Assembly (NCBI GenBank): GCA_017303505.1
Contig: JAFLCP010000034.1
Location: 1 to 56,399, forward strand
Direction of reading: 5' to 3'
From: Planctomycetota bacterium
Lineage (GTDB): Bacteria > Planctomycetota > Planctomycetia > Pirellulales > Pirellulaceae
Length of the DNA stretch: 56,399 bases
Part shown: positions 25,116 through 34,543 of the stretch, piece after piece
Layout: each line of letters opens with the position of its first letter
Numbering within the stretch: position 1 is the first letter of the stretch
Program-made: the position numbers and the translations under genes
The notes under the pieces: model-generated
The model's database searches: none
The model's input: the letters and a program-made list of their open reading frames with translations, nothing else
Told to the model about the DNA's origin: nothing

Positions 25116-27259
25116 GGGAATTCGGCATGAGATTCATGGCACGGTTATGGATTGGCGGGCTAATCGTATTTGCAAGTGGTTTCGGAAACGCGGTTGCCCA
25201 GGAGGCTCCTGTTTCGATTACCACTCCAGAAAATGGAAAGGTGCAAGTTCCGAAGAACCAAGTGGTACTGGTGATTTCGGATGATCGCCAAACAGTCACT
25301 GGATATGCGGAAGGCTTTCAGGTACCTCATCCATTGAAGAAACTGGAGGGTGTCGAGCCTGTACCCATCGTCGGTTCAGGACCGGTGGGAGCGGTCAGAA
25401 ACGGTAACTACATTTTGGCGTTTAGTGGTTTGCTGGGTAAATGGGACGAATTGGAATTGGCTTCCAGCGAAAACGGCCCCATCACGATCGGAGCTGAATC
25501 GATTGTAGTGCAAGATAAGGCCGGTTTCAGTTATCACTTTCGGGCGAACTGGGGAAAGTGGTTCACCCATGAAGAAATCATGCGTGGGGATGTGAAGGAA
25601 CATCTGGCGAAGATTGGTTTGAAGAATGAAGTTGAACCGATCCGGCAAGCTCACCTCAAGCTCACTTATTTGGACGCGGTGAAGATGAGGGAATTGCTTC
25701 AGAAAAAGTACGAGGTGGAAATTGAAGCGCGGCGACTTTCGTCCATTGGCGCGGTGACGTTAGCTGGGCAAAACTTGCTGATTGTCGGTGGGGATGAAAA
25801 TCTGGTCGACGAGATCGAAAGTTGGGTAATGGAAATGGATAAAGAAACTGTTCCCTTCGCAAGTGGAATTCGTTTGGATCCGCAAAAGTCGCAACCGGAG
25901 GCTTCGAGTGGGATGGATCCGAGGGGGAGAAATCCGCTGGGGGCAAGCGGTTTTCCCGGTGCCAGAAGAAATCGCCAAAGGGAAATGGCCAACGATTTGC
26001 AAGCGAAGAAGCAGCTTGCAACCGAAGAAGAAAAAGCCACAGAGCTCGCAAAACGACTTAGCGGTTTGCCAGAAAGTGAGCGCGCTGCACATTCTGATAT
26101 ACTCGCGCTTCGTGAGGTACTCCTGCGAGCTTTTCGACTTAGGCAGGAGATTCAGCAAACGGAGATCAATGAATTGAAGGCGAAACTCGCCACATTGGAA
26201 GGAGAGCTCAAGCAACGCTCACAAAGCGAAATGGAAATCGTTTCGAGACGCATAACTCAATTGCTCGATCCAAAGTTTGATTGGGAGGGGGAGTCTGCGG
26301 AGAAAGCGGCGTTGCAAGAATCGATTGCAAAGAAGGACGCGGCCGAGGATCGCATGCAAGGCAGGTCTGGAATGCCAGCTACACAATCATCTAACGCGGA
26401 TGATCCAAGCTCTGGTGGTGCAGAATCTAAGTCAGAAGAAGTGTTGGTGGTCGCAATTGACATGGGCAAATCTTTTAGAGTTGTCGATGGAAATTTAATG
26501 GATCGAGGCTCTAGTCACACACAGTACCTTTACGTCCATCACAATGGCAAGTTCACCGTTCGGATGGATCGAATCGTGGGATATCATCAACTTGAAATTG
26601 TGATGGATGTGGAACTATTGCCGGGGAAGAAATTTGTACCCAATACCCAATTGCCCGTAAGTCTGTCGCAGTTACACGGTCGTCTAATTTCGGAGGAAAT
26701 GTCCGGCATTGTTCTGGAACGAACTCGAACACCAATGTCCATTTATTTTGGCGACAAGAACTTCGCCACTGATCCTCTGAACCCGCTCAATTTTAATGAT
26801 AACGCAATTGCTGTGGTCCGCCTACGTGCAGAAAAGAAAGCTGGAGACCTCATAAAAAATGAGACCGAACTACTTGGAAACTGGTACAGAAGTACTTCGC
26901 GTTCGATCGAGGGATCTCCTGTACCAATCGGTAACAGTGCAGGGGATTCCAACAAGCCTGAATTACTGTCGCTGAAAATCGGAAATGGCAGATGGGAATC
27001 AACGTTTCGCGGGAATACATCTCTTTTTGCAGCGGAATATGACTTCGAAACGCGACCACAACGTGTTACGCTCACTAAGCTCAATGCAGATGGGACAGAG
27101 AGCGATGTAGTCTTTGAACGCCTTATTGAAATGCGAGACGGCGACTTGTATACAGCGGTGAAACTGAAAGATAGGGCGAGCGGCGAACTGGAAAGCTTTG
27201 ACACAAACGGTGCAGTCATTGAAACCTACGAAAAGAGTTCTGGGCCTATTGCACAGTAA
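25097..27259 (+). CDS. Exported protein with secretin-N (NolW)-like and TIGR03067-like domains, coupled to the ECF/kinase
   Basis: The protein has 720 residues. The start is uncertain: ATG at 25097 (19-bp overlap with the kinase) or ATG at 25112, which gives an ATGA overlap as at the sigma/kinase junction. A signal peptide (about residue 12-36) points to export. Residues ~184-250 resemble a secretin-N/NolW half (LDAVKMRELLQKKYEVE ... LLIVGGDENLVDEIESWVMEMD) without a secretin barrel. A coiled-coil region lies at about 300-410. The last ~120 residues resemble the planctomycete TIGR03067 domain (LLGNW... pattern). The chain is co-translated with a signalling pair, so it may be its target or sensor. 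Family calls are moderate. Confidence 0.75.
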   Translation: MGRREMREFGMRFMARLWIGGLIVFASGFGNAVAQEAPVSITTPENGKVQVPKNQVVLVISDDRQTVTGYAEGFQVPHPLKKLEGVEPVPIVGSGPVGAVRNGNYILAFSGLLGKWDELELASSENGPITIGAESIVVQDKAGFSYHFRANWGKWFTHEEIMRGDVKEHLAKIGLKNEVEPIRQAHLKLTYLDAVKMRELLQKKYEVEIEARRLSSIGAVTLAGQNLLIVGGDENLVDEIESWVMEMDKETVPFASGIRLDPQKSQPEASSGMDPRGRNPLGASGFPGARRNRQREMANDLQAKKQLATEEEKATELAKRLSGLPESERAAHSDILALREVLLRAFRLRQEIQQTEINELKAKLATLEGELKQRSQSEMEIVSRRITQLLDPKFDWEGESAEKAALQESIAKKDAAEDRMQGRSGMPATQSSNADDPSSGGAESKSEEVLVVAIDMGKSFRVVDGNLMDRGSSHTQYLYVHHNGKFTVRMDRIVGYHQLEIVMDVELLPGKKFVPNTQLPVSLSQLHGRLISEEMSGIVLERTRTPMSIYFGDKNFATDPLNPLNFNDNAIAVVRLRAEKKAGDLIKNETELLGNWYRSTSRSIEGSPVPIGNSAGDSNKPELLSLKIGNGRWESTFRGNTSLFAAEYDFETRPQRVTLTKLNADGTESDVVFERLIEMRDGDLYTAVKLKDRASGELESFDTNGAVIETYEKSSGPIAQ

Positions 27260-27328
27260 CACTTCTCGGGCTGAAACGAATTCTGCATGAAGCTGTAATA
27301 CCCATGTTTTGCCAGCCCAGACGATTCG

Positions 27329-28630
27329 TTAGGTAATTCGAATAGCGGCGATTCCTATGCCCAACAAGCGAGTATCCCAGTCTACGGTCGCATCGGTATG
27401 TGTAATTCGGTTTCCGGCTAACACAGGCTTTGTTTCAGGTAGTTTGATTCTTACGACCAGGGGTTCATTGTCATTACAAGCAGCACTGGGAACATTGGTC
27501 TCAAGAATACACTTCACATCATCAGGATCATCTGACACTTGCTTCAAATGCAATTCACATGGATGATTGTTTACGGTCACCTTAAGATTCTGTGCAATAA
27601 GGTCGCTAGCGAAGAACACAACTTCAATGGAAAGCGTATAGTCTTTGCCCGATTTCAACGGGGGTAAATAGATCGTGCTCAGAGTTTGCGGGCCCGTAGT
27701 TCGGTACCAAATTTTCCCGGTATGTTGTCTCCACCACCAGCCGTGCCCAAATAACGGCTTGTCCATCGTCCAATGAATTTCGCTCACGGGACCTGGAAGA
27801 TGCTCTTCGCTGTTGGCAAGAAAACGTTGGTTTAGACATTGCTCCACCATCGAGTCTGTTATCAGTCGATGGTCATGAATCTTTGGGAAAAGTCGCTTGA
27901 GTAATGCAGTGTAGCGTTCCTGAAACAGTTCTTTGGCTTTCGTGAACGTATTCAAATCGTCGTCGAAGTAGTTCGCGTTATTCAGGACCAACGCATGTAG
28001 TTGTGAGTCATCCTGATTGTCTGAAGTTTGATTGAGACGAATCTGATGAAAGGCTGCTGGCCAACCAAACAAATCGCAAAGCACATGCAGAAAACGCCTG
28101 AAGTCATCGGCTAATCCAACCACTTGAAATCTCTTAAGGTCGGACAAAGAGTATTCCCACTGATCTAATGGAACGGAATCCCATTGAATGGGGGCAGTAG
28201 CAGCTCTCAAATAACAGTTTTGCGTTTGACAGTTTTCTTGTTGTACCTCCAAGTAACGATCGCGTTTTGGCTGAGAGATTTCCTCGAATGCGTCTGAAAC
28301 GCTAAAACCATTAGGAAGATGGCGTTGGGCTCGAATCCAGTGTTTTGTTTGTGAAATATAACGCTCAATAGGATGGCGCAAAACTGTTACGCATGCCCAG
28401 TTTTGTTGATCTTGGAACAACTCCCACAGATTATTGGCAAAATGGCCCATCACTAACCGACCTGGTACTTGCTCACGCGAAGATACCAGCCTCGCTTCAC
28501 TACCGACCAAATGGGGCGAAACATCTTTCACATCAAAGTAGTTCTCCAGAATCGCGGTCAGCGAGGTACCGCCCGTCTTCGGGATATGTAGGAATAGAAG
28601 ATTACGCGCTTTGCCGGAGCTAACTTTCAT
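27329..28630 (-). CDS. Sulfotransferase with C-terminal beta-sandwich domain
   Basis: The protein has 433 residues. The 5'-phosphosulfate loop (HIPKTGGTSL, 15-24) and the 3'-phosphate motif (VLRHPIERYISQ, 83-94) are those of cytosolic/Golgi-type sulfotransferases (Sulfotransfer_2-like). The catalytic part ends near 290. About 140 residues follow with a Trp-rich start (GHGWWWRQ) and a beta-rich pattern, resembling the beta-sandwich ends known from some glycosyltransferases. It uses PAPS to sulfate a carbohydrate acceptor. It lies 81 bp behind the GT-C-like gene, in a line methyltransferase, GT2, GT-C, sulfotransferase. A sulfated surface glycan is the likely product. Confidence 0.85.
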   Translation of the reverse strand: MKVSSGKARNLLFLHIPKTGGTSLTAILENYFDVKDVSPHLVGSEARLVSSREQVPGRLVMGHFANNLWELFQDQQNWACVTVLRHPIERYISQTKHWIRAQRHLPNGFSVSDAFEEISQPKRDRYLEVQQENCQTQNCYLRAATAPIQWDSVPLDQWEYSLSDLKRFQVVGLADDFRRFLHVLCDLFGWPAAFHQIRLNQTSDNQDDSQLHALVLNNANYFDDDLNTFTKAKELFQERYTALLKRLFPKIHDHRLITDSMVEQCLNQRFLANSEEHLPGPVSEIHWTMDKPLFGHGWWWRQHTGKIWYRTTGPQTLSTIYLPPLKSGKDYTLSIEVVFFASDLIAQNLKVTVNNHPCELHLKQVSDDPDDVKCILETNVPSAACNDNEPLVVRIKLPETKPVLAGNRITHTDATVDWDTRLLGIGIAAIRIT

Positions 28631-28711
28631 CGGCCATGCTTCCCTTCATTACGAATCATTAAGCTCGTGAGTATGCCGTGATAGATCACGGTTTTGTACC
28701 CTGAATCTGGG

Positions 28712-30748
28712 CTACTCTATCCTGTTTTTTTCAGATGAGACGCTCTTGTTTGGCGTCCACAGGAGAAGGGAGAATTCTGAGCCATATTCGCACAGTTTTT
28801 GAGATCTCCGCCAAGCTTCATGTAGCGGAGAGGGTGGTGGTATTTGTCGCGGTTCATACGCCTCGTCGATGACTAAGACGCGCTGAAATTTCGTCAGCGT
28901 TTTCAGCTGTTCTCTTTGTCGTTCATCCGAGATCAGATAGGTCCAAGAGGGAGGAAGTTGTTCAAATGGTGGGCGGCATTGGGCCCATAAGTACCAAGAT
29001 GGACGATTGTGCCAGCGAAATACGATGGCGTCCGCTTTCTGTTTTTGAAGCGTTGAAATCAGCTCGCGAGTTTGTGTGGTTTCATCTGCAGAGAGTCGCA
29101 AACAAAACGCACCCGGCAAATTGAGTGAATTTCTTTCGCAATAGCGCTGGGTTAAAAGCAGAGTAGGGATGATGGCCGCGAACAAGGTCAGACGTTGGTA
29201 GAAAGCGAGTCGTTTAGGAAAACGCTCCAAAATGTCAGCCCAGTAGGGTTGCGACGTAAGATGCACGATACCGAGTTGGCAACCATCTATTAGTAGAAGC
29301 AGAAGCGGTAGAGTGCCAAGCGCCAATTGTGTGCCTGGAACGGGAAAGGCGATCAACGGTTGCAAACATGCAATTGTAGCCAGCACCGCCAGATGCTTGA
29401 CATCGCTTCCCTTATTCAATCGCAACGAGAGCCAAGCACAGACAATTGCTGGTGAAAGCGCCAACAGCAATTCGGCACAACCTCGCGGACGCAAGCCATG
29501 AGAAAGTGGGTTTAAGCTATCGAGCCACATAACGCAGGCGACAACGATGGTGGTAAGCACCAAGTAGATGCTGAGTCGCGTTTCGTTTGGGATAGAAACA
29601 ATGGAATTCCATTTGCAAAGAAAATCGGTGGTTCTGATTTCCGATTTTTGCCGAAATTCGGTGCCGAAAAACTTGGATTTTGCGCCTAAGTGGACTGCAA
29701 AAAATGCCGCGAGCACGGCCAAGCCGCTCAAGCCCAAACTAGATCGAATCGCCGGAAAAAAGTAGAGCTGCAATAGCGTGCCATGTTGACCAAACAACGC
29801 TTGCTTCAGCACTAACGGCGAGATTCCTCGCTGCGCACTCCACACGACAAAAAATAGGACTGTCGCTACGAGTGTTGCCGCTAGCCAGCAAAGTTTTCCC
29901 AGAACTTGACGCTCTCGAACTCGATCGATAGTAACCAATTGGGGAGATTGAATTAGCGTCGTGCGTATGCCCAACAACGAGATGGTGACTAATGTGGGGA
30001 GCACCAGAGCAGATATCGAGTCGATTTGTTTGTGAGTTAAGAGCCAGGGTATGGCAACGATACAGCCAGTGTAAATTAGTTCGATGGACCTGAACCAAGT
30101 TGCCACGTTCTTGTGGCTCCATAGGAAGATCGCTGGCAGCGCAGCGGTAAACAAAATTCCAACATTGGGTTTGATCATCAGCAAGAGCCCAGAGATCAAG
30201 CCCAGTACGCTGATCAAAATCCAAGACGGGAAGTGGGAAGAGTCGGAGGTTCTATTGGTCAATAGAAAAATACTGAGGCTAACTAGCAGCGTGCACCAGA
30301 TTTGAGGATGGCCTGGTTCGAGTGCCAAGCGTTCTTGGTGCCACAGCAACAGGCCCATAACCAACACGGAAAAAAGTGTTGTCGATTTAGTTGTAAGCGA
30401 CCGTATGTTCGTGCGACTAAGGTTGCGGAGGCTACCGAATAGCAATAACGCACTAGTCAACCAGAAGAGCAACGTTTGCCAGCGTTGGCCGTCGGTGGTG
30501 TAAGGCAATGGAATGACATTACGAAAGGCTACATCCAGCACATAAAAAGCTGGGCCGTATTGCGTGTAGATATTCTCGTAAAGCACGGACCCTTGGGAAT
30601 GATGAATTAAGGTCCAAAGAATATAACCTTCATCATCGTATACCGCCCACGTGGTAAAAAGAGTGGCAAAGGCTGTTGTCGCCATTGCCAAAAGGGCAAT
30701 AGTCCACAGGAGCTTTGACTCGATGCAATGTGGGCCTAACGATTTCAC
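28712..30748 (-). CDS. GT-C-like multi-pass membrane protein, putative lipid-linked-sugar glycosyltransferase
   Basis: The protein has 678 residues from a GTG overlapping the GT2 stop by GTGA. The N terminus has one membrane helix followed by an acidic loop motif YDDEGY (37-42), the place of the catalytic Asp/Glu in GT-C enzymes such as ArnT/PMT. About ten more hydrophobic helices follow, then a soluble C-terminal domain of about 150 residues. Such enzymes use polyprenyl-phosphate sugars, which a GT2 of the neighbouring type can supply. Specificity is unknown. Confidence 0.75.
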   Translation of the reverse strand: MKSLGPHCIESKLLWTIALLAMATTAFATLFTTWAVYDDEGYILWTLIHHSQGSVLYENIYTQYGPAFYVLDVAFRNVIPLPYTTDGQRWQTLLFWLTSALLLFGSLRNLSRTNIRSLTTKSTTLFSVLVMGLLLWHQERLALEPGHPQIWCTLLVSLSIFLLTNRTSDSSHFPSWILISVLGLISGLLLMIKPNVGILFTAALPAIFLWSHKNVATWFRSIELIYTGCIVAIPWLLTHKQIDSISALVLPTLVTISLLGIRTTLIQSPQLVTIDRVRERQVLGKLCWLAATLVATVLFFVVWSAQRGISPLVLKQALFGQHGTLLQLYFFPAIRSSLGLSGLAVLAAFFAVHLGAKSKFFGTEFRQKSEIRTTDFLCKWNSIVSIPNETRLSIYLVLTTIVVACVMWLDSLNPLSHGLRPRGCAELLLALSPAIVCAWLSLRLNKGSDVKHLAVLATIACLQPLIAFPVPGTQLALGTLPLLLLLIDGCQLGIVHLTSQPYWADILERFPKRLAFYQRLTLFAAIIPTLLLTQRYCERNSLNLPGAFCLRLSADETTQTRELISTLQKQKADAIVFRWHNRPSWYLWAQCRPPFEQLPPSWTYLISDERQREQLKTLTKFQRVLVIDEAYEPRQIPPPSPLHEAWRRSQKLCEYGSEFSLLLWTPNKSVSSEKNRIE

Positions 30749-31914
30749 ACTTGAGACTCGCGTACTGGCTCGCTTGTTCCTTGAGACGCATGAACGACAG
30801 GCTGTTCCGAAGGGGAAGGGCTGTGAATAATCTGTTGAATATCACGCAAAGTATCCGCGAGGACTTTTTCGATTGAGTTGTTATCGATACGGCGAGGACG
30901 CGGCACATTATTGGCAGTAAAGGATGACGACGAATCGACTCTGTCGACGATGTAGCTTGGGCGTCCTAGAACTTGTTGATGAATGCGAATGACGTATTCG
31001 CCGAGCACCGCGATGCCAAGGGCATTCAAGCCACCGAAGAAAGATGCCAGAGTTGTCGTTGAGGCCCAGCCAGGAATAGCCAAGCCCGTGAACCACTTAC
31101 TGATTAAAGCGTAAGTGAGACAGCTTCCCGATACGGTGAGAGAGGCGAGCGACAGCGCATAGAAAATGAAGAGTGGAAATCTGGAGAAACCGAAAATGGC
31201 CGATTGCGCCAGTTTGAATAATTGGCGCAACGAGACTCTTGGTTTGTCATCGTGACGCGCGCAACGTTCCACCACAATACCTTGCTGACGGAAACCTACC
31301 CACGAACGTAAACCGGGATAAAAACGTTCGACTTCCGGGAGTTGCAATACTTGCTGAACGACTCGTTGGTCGACCAATCCAAACGCGCCAGCATCCGAGG
31401 GGATGGGGATATCGGAGATTCGATTGAGAACGCGATAAAAGCCTAAGAACAGAGCGTTTTTCCACCAAGCTTCTTTGCGTTTTTCGCGAATGGCATAAAC
31501 CACATCGGCACCATTTCTCCAAGCTTCGATAAAGTCGCCTAAGCGAGCAGGATCATCTTGCATGTCGCTATCCATGATGATCGTGGCATCACCTTTAGCA
31601 TGCGCTAAACCGGCGTGAATGGCAGCTTGATGACCGAAGTTTCTTGAAAGATGTACAGAGCGAATTTGAGGACGCTCTTGTGCGAGTCGAGTCAAGATTT
31701 CGCCACTCCCATCCGTCGATCCATCATTCACATAGATCACTTCCCAGCGACAACCTGCCTTCGCCAAGCCTTCGTCAATGCGATCCTGCAGAGTCTCCAA
31801 GATGGCAGCTTCATTGAATACGGGCAATACCAATGAAATCAATGGAAACGGCGTGCGCTGAGGAGCTTGGGTGAATGGGTAGTTACTGTTGTGCGACATG
31901 ATTGCTGATTTCAT
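30745..31914 (-). CDS. GT2 glycosyltransferase, polyprenyl-phosphate sugar synthase type (GtrB/DPMS-like)
   Basis: The protein has 389 residues. The GT-A fold starts with a VLPVFNE strand (29-35), and the DXD motif lies at MDSDMQDD (D115, D117). A catalytic-loop-like segment (FRxxG, here LRSWVGFRQQG) is near 205-215. Two membrane helices sit at about 235-260 and 280-305, as in GtrB, followed by about 80 residues that are mostly soluble. It would transfer a sugar from a nucleotide sugar to a polyprenyl phosphate. The start overlaps the methyltransferase stop by 1 bp (TAATG) and the end overlaps the next gene by 4 bp, so the three genes are tightly coupled. Confidence 0.9.
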   Translation of the reverse strand: MKSAIMSHNSNYPFTQAPQRTPFPLISLVLPVFNEAAILETLQDRIDEGLAKAGCRWEVIYVNDGSTDGSGEILTRLAQERPQIRSVHLSRNFGHQAAIHAGLAHAKGDATIIMDSDMQDDPARLGDFIEAWRNGADVVYAIREKRKEAWWKNALFLGFYRVLNRISDIPIPSDAGAFGLVDQRVVQQVLQLPEVERFYPGLRSWVGFRQQGIVVERCARHDDKPRVSLRQLFKLAQSAIFGFSRFPLFIFYALSLASLTVSGSCLTYALISKWFTGLAIPGWASTTTLASFFGGLNALGIAVLGEYVIRIHQQVLGRPSYIVDRVDSSSSFTANNVPRPRRIDNNSIEKVLADTLRDIQQIIHSPSPSEQPVVHASQGTSEPVRESQV

Positions 31915-32657
31915 TACGATGGATTCGAAGCTGTTTTCGAAGCGACTGCGACGAGTGATAACCCGGTCGGCACGCTATTGAGTTTCATTAGGATTCGTTC
32001 GCATCCGGCCATCGTGATGAGAAGGCGATTCATCAACTTCGAAACCGGTGGAAATTCGGCTGGACGATCTTGAGGGAAATACCTGCGCCATGTTCTTAGT
32101 AAGAACGCGGCCGGAAGCGTGAAAGCATTCCAGGGGCTAATCCATTGCAGGTTCAGACCCGCTTCGCGAATATGTTGTCGCAGTTCCTGCGTCGAATAAC
32201 GTCGGAAATGACCGAGTCTTTTGTCCCAATCGCTATACAGCGAGGGCCAAGCAGGAACGGTGAGAATAATTTTTCCCTGTGAATCCAAAGTGTCAGCAGC
32301 ATGGCGTAAGGCGGTGACCGGTTCAGGCAGGTGTTCGAGTACATCCAACAGCAGCACCACTTTTGCAGAGGCTGCAGGTATGGGCCACTGTTGGCAAAGA
32401 TCGTGTTGAGTTGCTTTTTGAATACCGCGTCGATGGCATTGCTCAATGGCCTCGGGCATTAAGTCGAGACCGTGAACACGAAAACCTTTATCTTGCAGTT
32501 GTTTTAGATTTCCGGCGGCGCCAACTCCACCTTCAATAATGAGATCGTTAGGTTTGGCGAAGCGTTCTACCAAGCCAAATGCCAAAGACCGCTTGGCAAC
32601 ATGCCACCAATAGCTTTCCTCGAGTTTGGCTAATTCCTGTAAATGCGCAGGATCCAT
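31914..32657 (-). CDS. Class I SAM-dependent methyltransferase
   Basis: The protein has 247 residues from the ATG at 32657; the frame opens further upstream (to 32843), but the extra 62 residues are basic and unlike the family. Motif I EGGVGAAG (42-49) and the acidic strand-2 end (GLDLMPEAIE, 63-72) bind SAM. A strand-4 segment (LLLDVLEHLPEP) and the following SAM-pocket helix match the methyltransferase-11/23 type. The end overlaps the GT2 start. It likely modifies the lipid-linked sugar or a glycan made by the neighbours. Alternative: O- or C-methylation of an unrelated small molecule. Confidence 0.85.
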   Translation of the reverse strand: MDPAHLQELAKLEESYWWHVAKRSLAFGLVERFAKPNDLIIEGGVGAAGNLKQLQDKGFRVHGLDLMPEAIEQCHRRGIQKATQHDLCQQWPIPAASAKVVLLLDVLEHLPEPVTALRHAADTLDSQGKIILTVPAWPSLYSDWDKRLGHFRRYSTQELRQHIREAGLNLQWISPWNAFTLPAAFLLRTWRRYFPQDRPAEFPPVSKLMNRLLITMAGCERILMKLNSVPTGLSLVAVASKTASNPS

Positions 32658-32841
32658 AGTCCATCCAAGAACGAGGGGAATGTGGTGGGGAAGCGAGGTA
32701 GGAGTCGACCCAAATCGACTGGCAAACGTAGCATGTAGAGAGAAGGCATGCCGGTTGTGGAAGATGGTTTGGCCAGGAAATCTTTGGCCCAAGTAGCGAT
32801 CGTATCGACGGTACGATCTTTGACAACACTTTCGTATCAAC

Positions 32842-32873
32842 AAAAAACCTCATGGCCTTTTGACCATGAGGTT
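32842..32873 (-). terminator. Rho-independent terminator for the TlpA-like gene
   Basis: A 10-bp perfect stem AACCTCATGG/CCATGAGGTT (32846-32855 with 32864-32873), loop of 8 nt, is followed in the minus-strand direction by a run of T residues (A run 32842-32847 on the given strand). It lies 38 bp beyond the stop codon of the redoxin gene. Confidence 0.9.
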
Positions 32874-32910
32874 CAAGCTTGTATCGAGTTGAAGCAAACC
32901 TGCTTACAAA

Positions 32911-34074
32911 CTACTTCCCTTTTTCTTCCAGCTTTTTGCCAACGAATTCTTTGAGGCCTGGCCCACGCAATTCGCGAGCGGTTGCCAAGATTTCGCCGGT
33001 GTCACCGTCCACCAATAAAACGAACGGAATACCGCTGACGTCGTAGGTTTCTCCAAGGGTGGTGTCCCACAATTTGCCTTCGTAGATCTGAGCCCAAGGC
33101 ATTTCTTTTTCTTTGGTGAAGGCTGTTACCTTCTCGGCCATATCAGCGGCGTCGAAACTTACACCTAGGATCTCAAATCCTTTTTCATGATGAGCTTCAT
33201 AGGCTTCTTTCATGTGCGGGATTTCGCCAATGCAAGGGCCACACCATGTTGCCCAGAAGTCAAGCATTACGATCTTGCCTGCGAAGGTCTTTGGGAACTC
33301 AATCTTGTTGCCTTGCATGTCTTCTGCGGCGAACTCAATGGCTTTTTGTCCGATGGCCAAATTTGGTGGAAGTGGCGTCATCGGCAATTCTTCGGCGGCT
33401 TTGTCGAGGCTCAACGCACCATCTTTGAAGGTGAGTTGATAAGTGGTGCCAGTGAAGTTAAACGGAGCGCCGATTCGGGCTACTTCGCGTTTGGGGCTAA
33501 TGCGACCATCGCCATTACGGTCAATGGTTAATGGTGTCTTGTCAGCGATGGCACCGGACACGAATGTCGAGTAAGGTTGGTCGTCGAGTTTGAAGGAAAT
33601 CTCATAACCGAAGTCGCCGTAATACAGCAGCGTTTCTTTAAGCTGTTCACGGGCAGGATCCTTAGGGTCGAATCGATACATGTTGATGGCACCAACTTTA
33701 CCATCGCCCAAATCTACTTTCGCGCTGCCATTATGCATGGTGAGCTCACCACGCTTTTCGGCCTTCCATACGGTCGCTTCATCATTGGTTAGGTCACCAT
33801 CCGCGTTGGTGTCCACAAACAATTTGGCTTCGCCTTCAGCGGGTTCATCTAAGATGAACAAATAGCTTTTGTCGCCAAAAGAAAGTTTGCCGTATTTGGG
33901 AGCCGCCAGCCCTTCAGGAGCCTTGGTCACACCTTCAATTTCTGCTTTCATTTCGGCGCGAACGGGGCGGTATCCACCAACCCGAGCCGTTACACCCGAA
34001 TCCACAAATTTGGTTTCTACGCCGCCGTCAGCAACCATCCCTAACAGCAAAACAGGAAGGGCAAATGCATTCAT
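32911..34074 (-). CDS. TlpA/ResA-like thioredoxin-fold protein with two EF-hand-like loops
   Basis: The protein has 387 residues. A short hydrophobic N terminus (about 2-16) suggests export or anchoring. The middle (about 30-230) is a beta-rich domain with two Asp-rich calcium-loop patterns: DTNADGDLTNDE (88-99) and DRNGDGRISPKRE (185-197). The C-terminal redoxin domain (about 240-387) has WATWCGPC with C278 and C281 and the cis-Pro segment GIPFVLL, all needed for thiol-disulfide exchange. Similar planctomycete proteins pair an unknown front domain with a redoxin. It probably acts on exported Cys proteins, and the calcium loops may stabilise the front domain. Terminator follows at 32842-32873. 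Confidence 0.88.
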   Translation of the reverse strand: MNAFALPVLLLGMVADGGVETKFVDSGVTARVGGYRPVRAEMKAEIEGVTKAPEGLAAPKYGKLSFGDKSYLFILDEPAEGEAKLFVDTNADGDLTNDEATVWKAEKRGELTMHNGSAKVDLGDGKVGAINMYRFDPKDPAREQLKETLLYYGDFGYEISFKLDDQPYSTFVSGAIADKTPLTIDRNGDGRISPKREVARIGAPFNFTGTTYQLTFKDGALSLDKAAEELPMTPLPPNLAIGQKAIEFAAEDMQGNKIEFPKTFAGKIVMLDFWATWCGPCIGEIPHMKEAYEAHHEKGFEILGVSFDAADMAEKVTAFTKEKEMPWAQIYEGKLWDTTLGETYDVSGIPFVLLVDGDTGEILATARELRGPGLKEFVGKKLEEKGK

Positions 34075-34305
34075 TACGAAATCCTCGAACAGGGAAGAAG
34101 TTAACTGGCCAATATGATACCGCTGTTTCTACGAAATGTCCTCCGAAAAGAGGGGGGCAACCTAAGAAATTTCTATTGTGGGGTGAACGTTTTTGCGCTG
34201 GTTTTGGCGGTTTCGTCCGTTTCTCACTCCACGAAAAAACGGTTCGATGCTACGATTGAGCCCGCATGACCACGGAGGGTGAGTTTAGGCAATAGGAAGT
34301 TGGAC

Positions 34306-34521
34306 ATGATCACGCCTGAAAGAATGGTGTTTGCACTGGGGGTCGCCATCGCTTGTTGGGCGATGGGCTCCATCGCCATTGAACGCCATAAAGAGCTCGG
34401 TCAGTTGCTTCGAACCTTCGTTGAAGACCAAAAAGCCCGAGCGCGTCTTTTAGCCCGCGCACGAGCGCTGCGAAGGCAGCAAGATAAGTTAGAGAAAACC
34501 AAAAGTAAGTTAAGCGAATAG
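34306..34521 (+). CDS. Small single-pass membrane protein with basic coiled coil
   Basis: The protein has 71 residues from the ATG at 34306; an AGGAAG sits 9 nt before it, and the frame opens at 34279. It has one membrane helix (about 6-24), then a strongly basic, Arg/Lys/Gln-rich helical tail that fits a short coiled coil. It ends 22 bp before miaB on the same strand and probably shares a transcript. No family recognised; coding is supported by spacing, start signal and the helix/coil pattern. Confidence 0.6.
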   Translation: MITPERMVFALGVAIACWAMGSIAIERHKELGQLLRTFVEDQKARARLLARARALRRQQDKLEKTKSKLSE

Positions 34522-34543
34522 GTACTAAAGAGTCAGCGCAGCT

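Noticed and set aside
32658..32843. N-terminal extension of the methyltransferase (62 residues)
   Set aside because: Basic, His/Arg-rich, unlike the family and without a start signal; the ATG at 32657 fits better.
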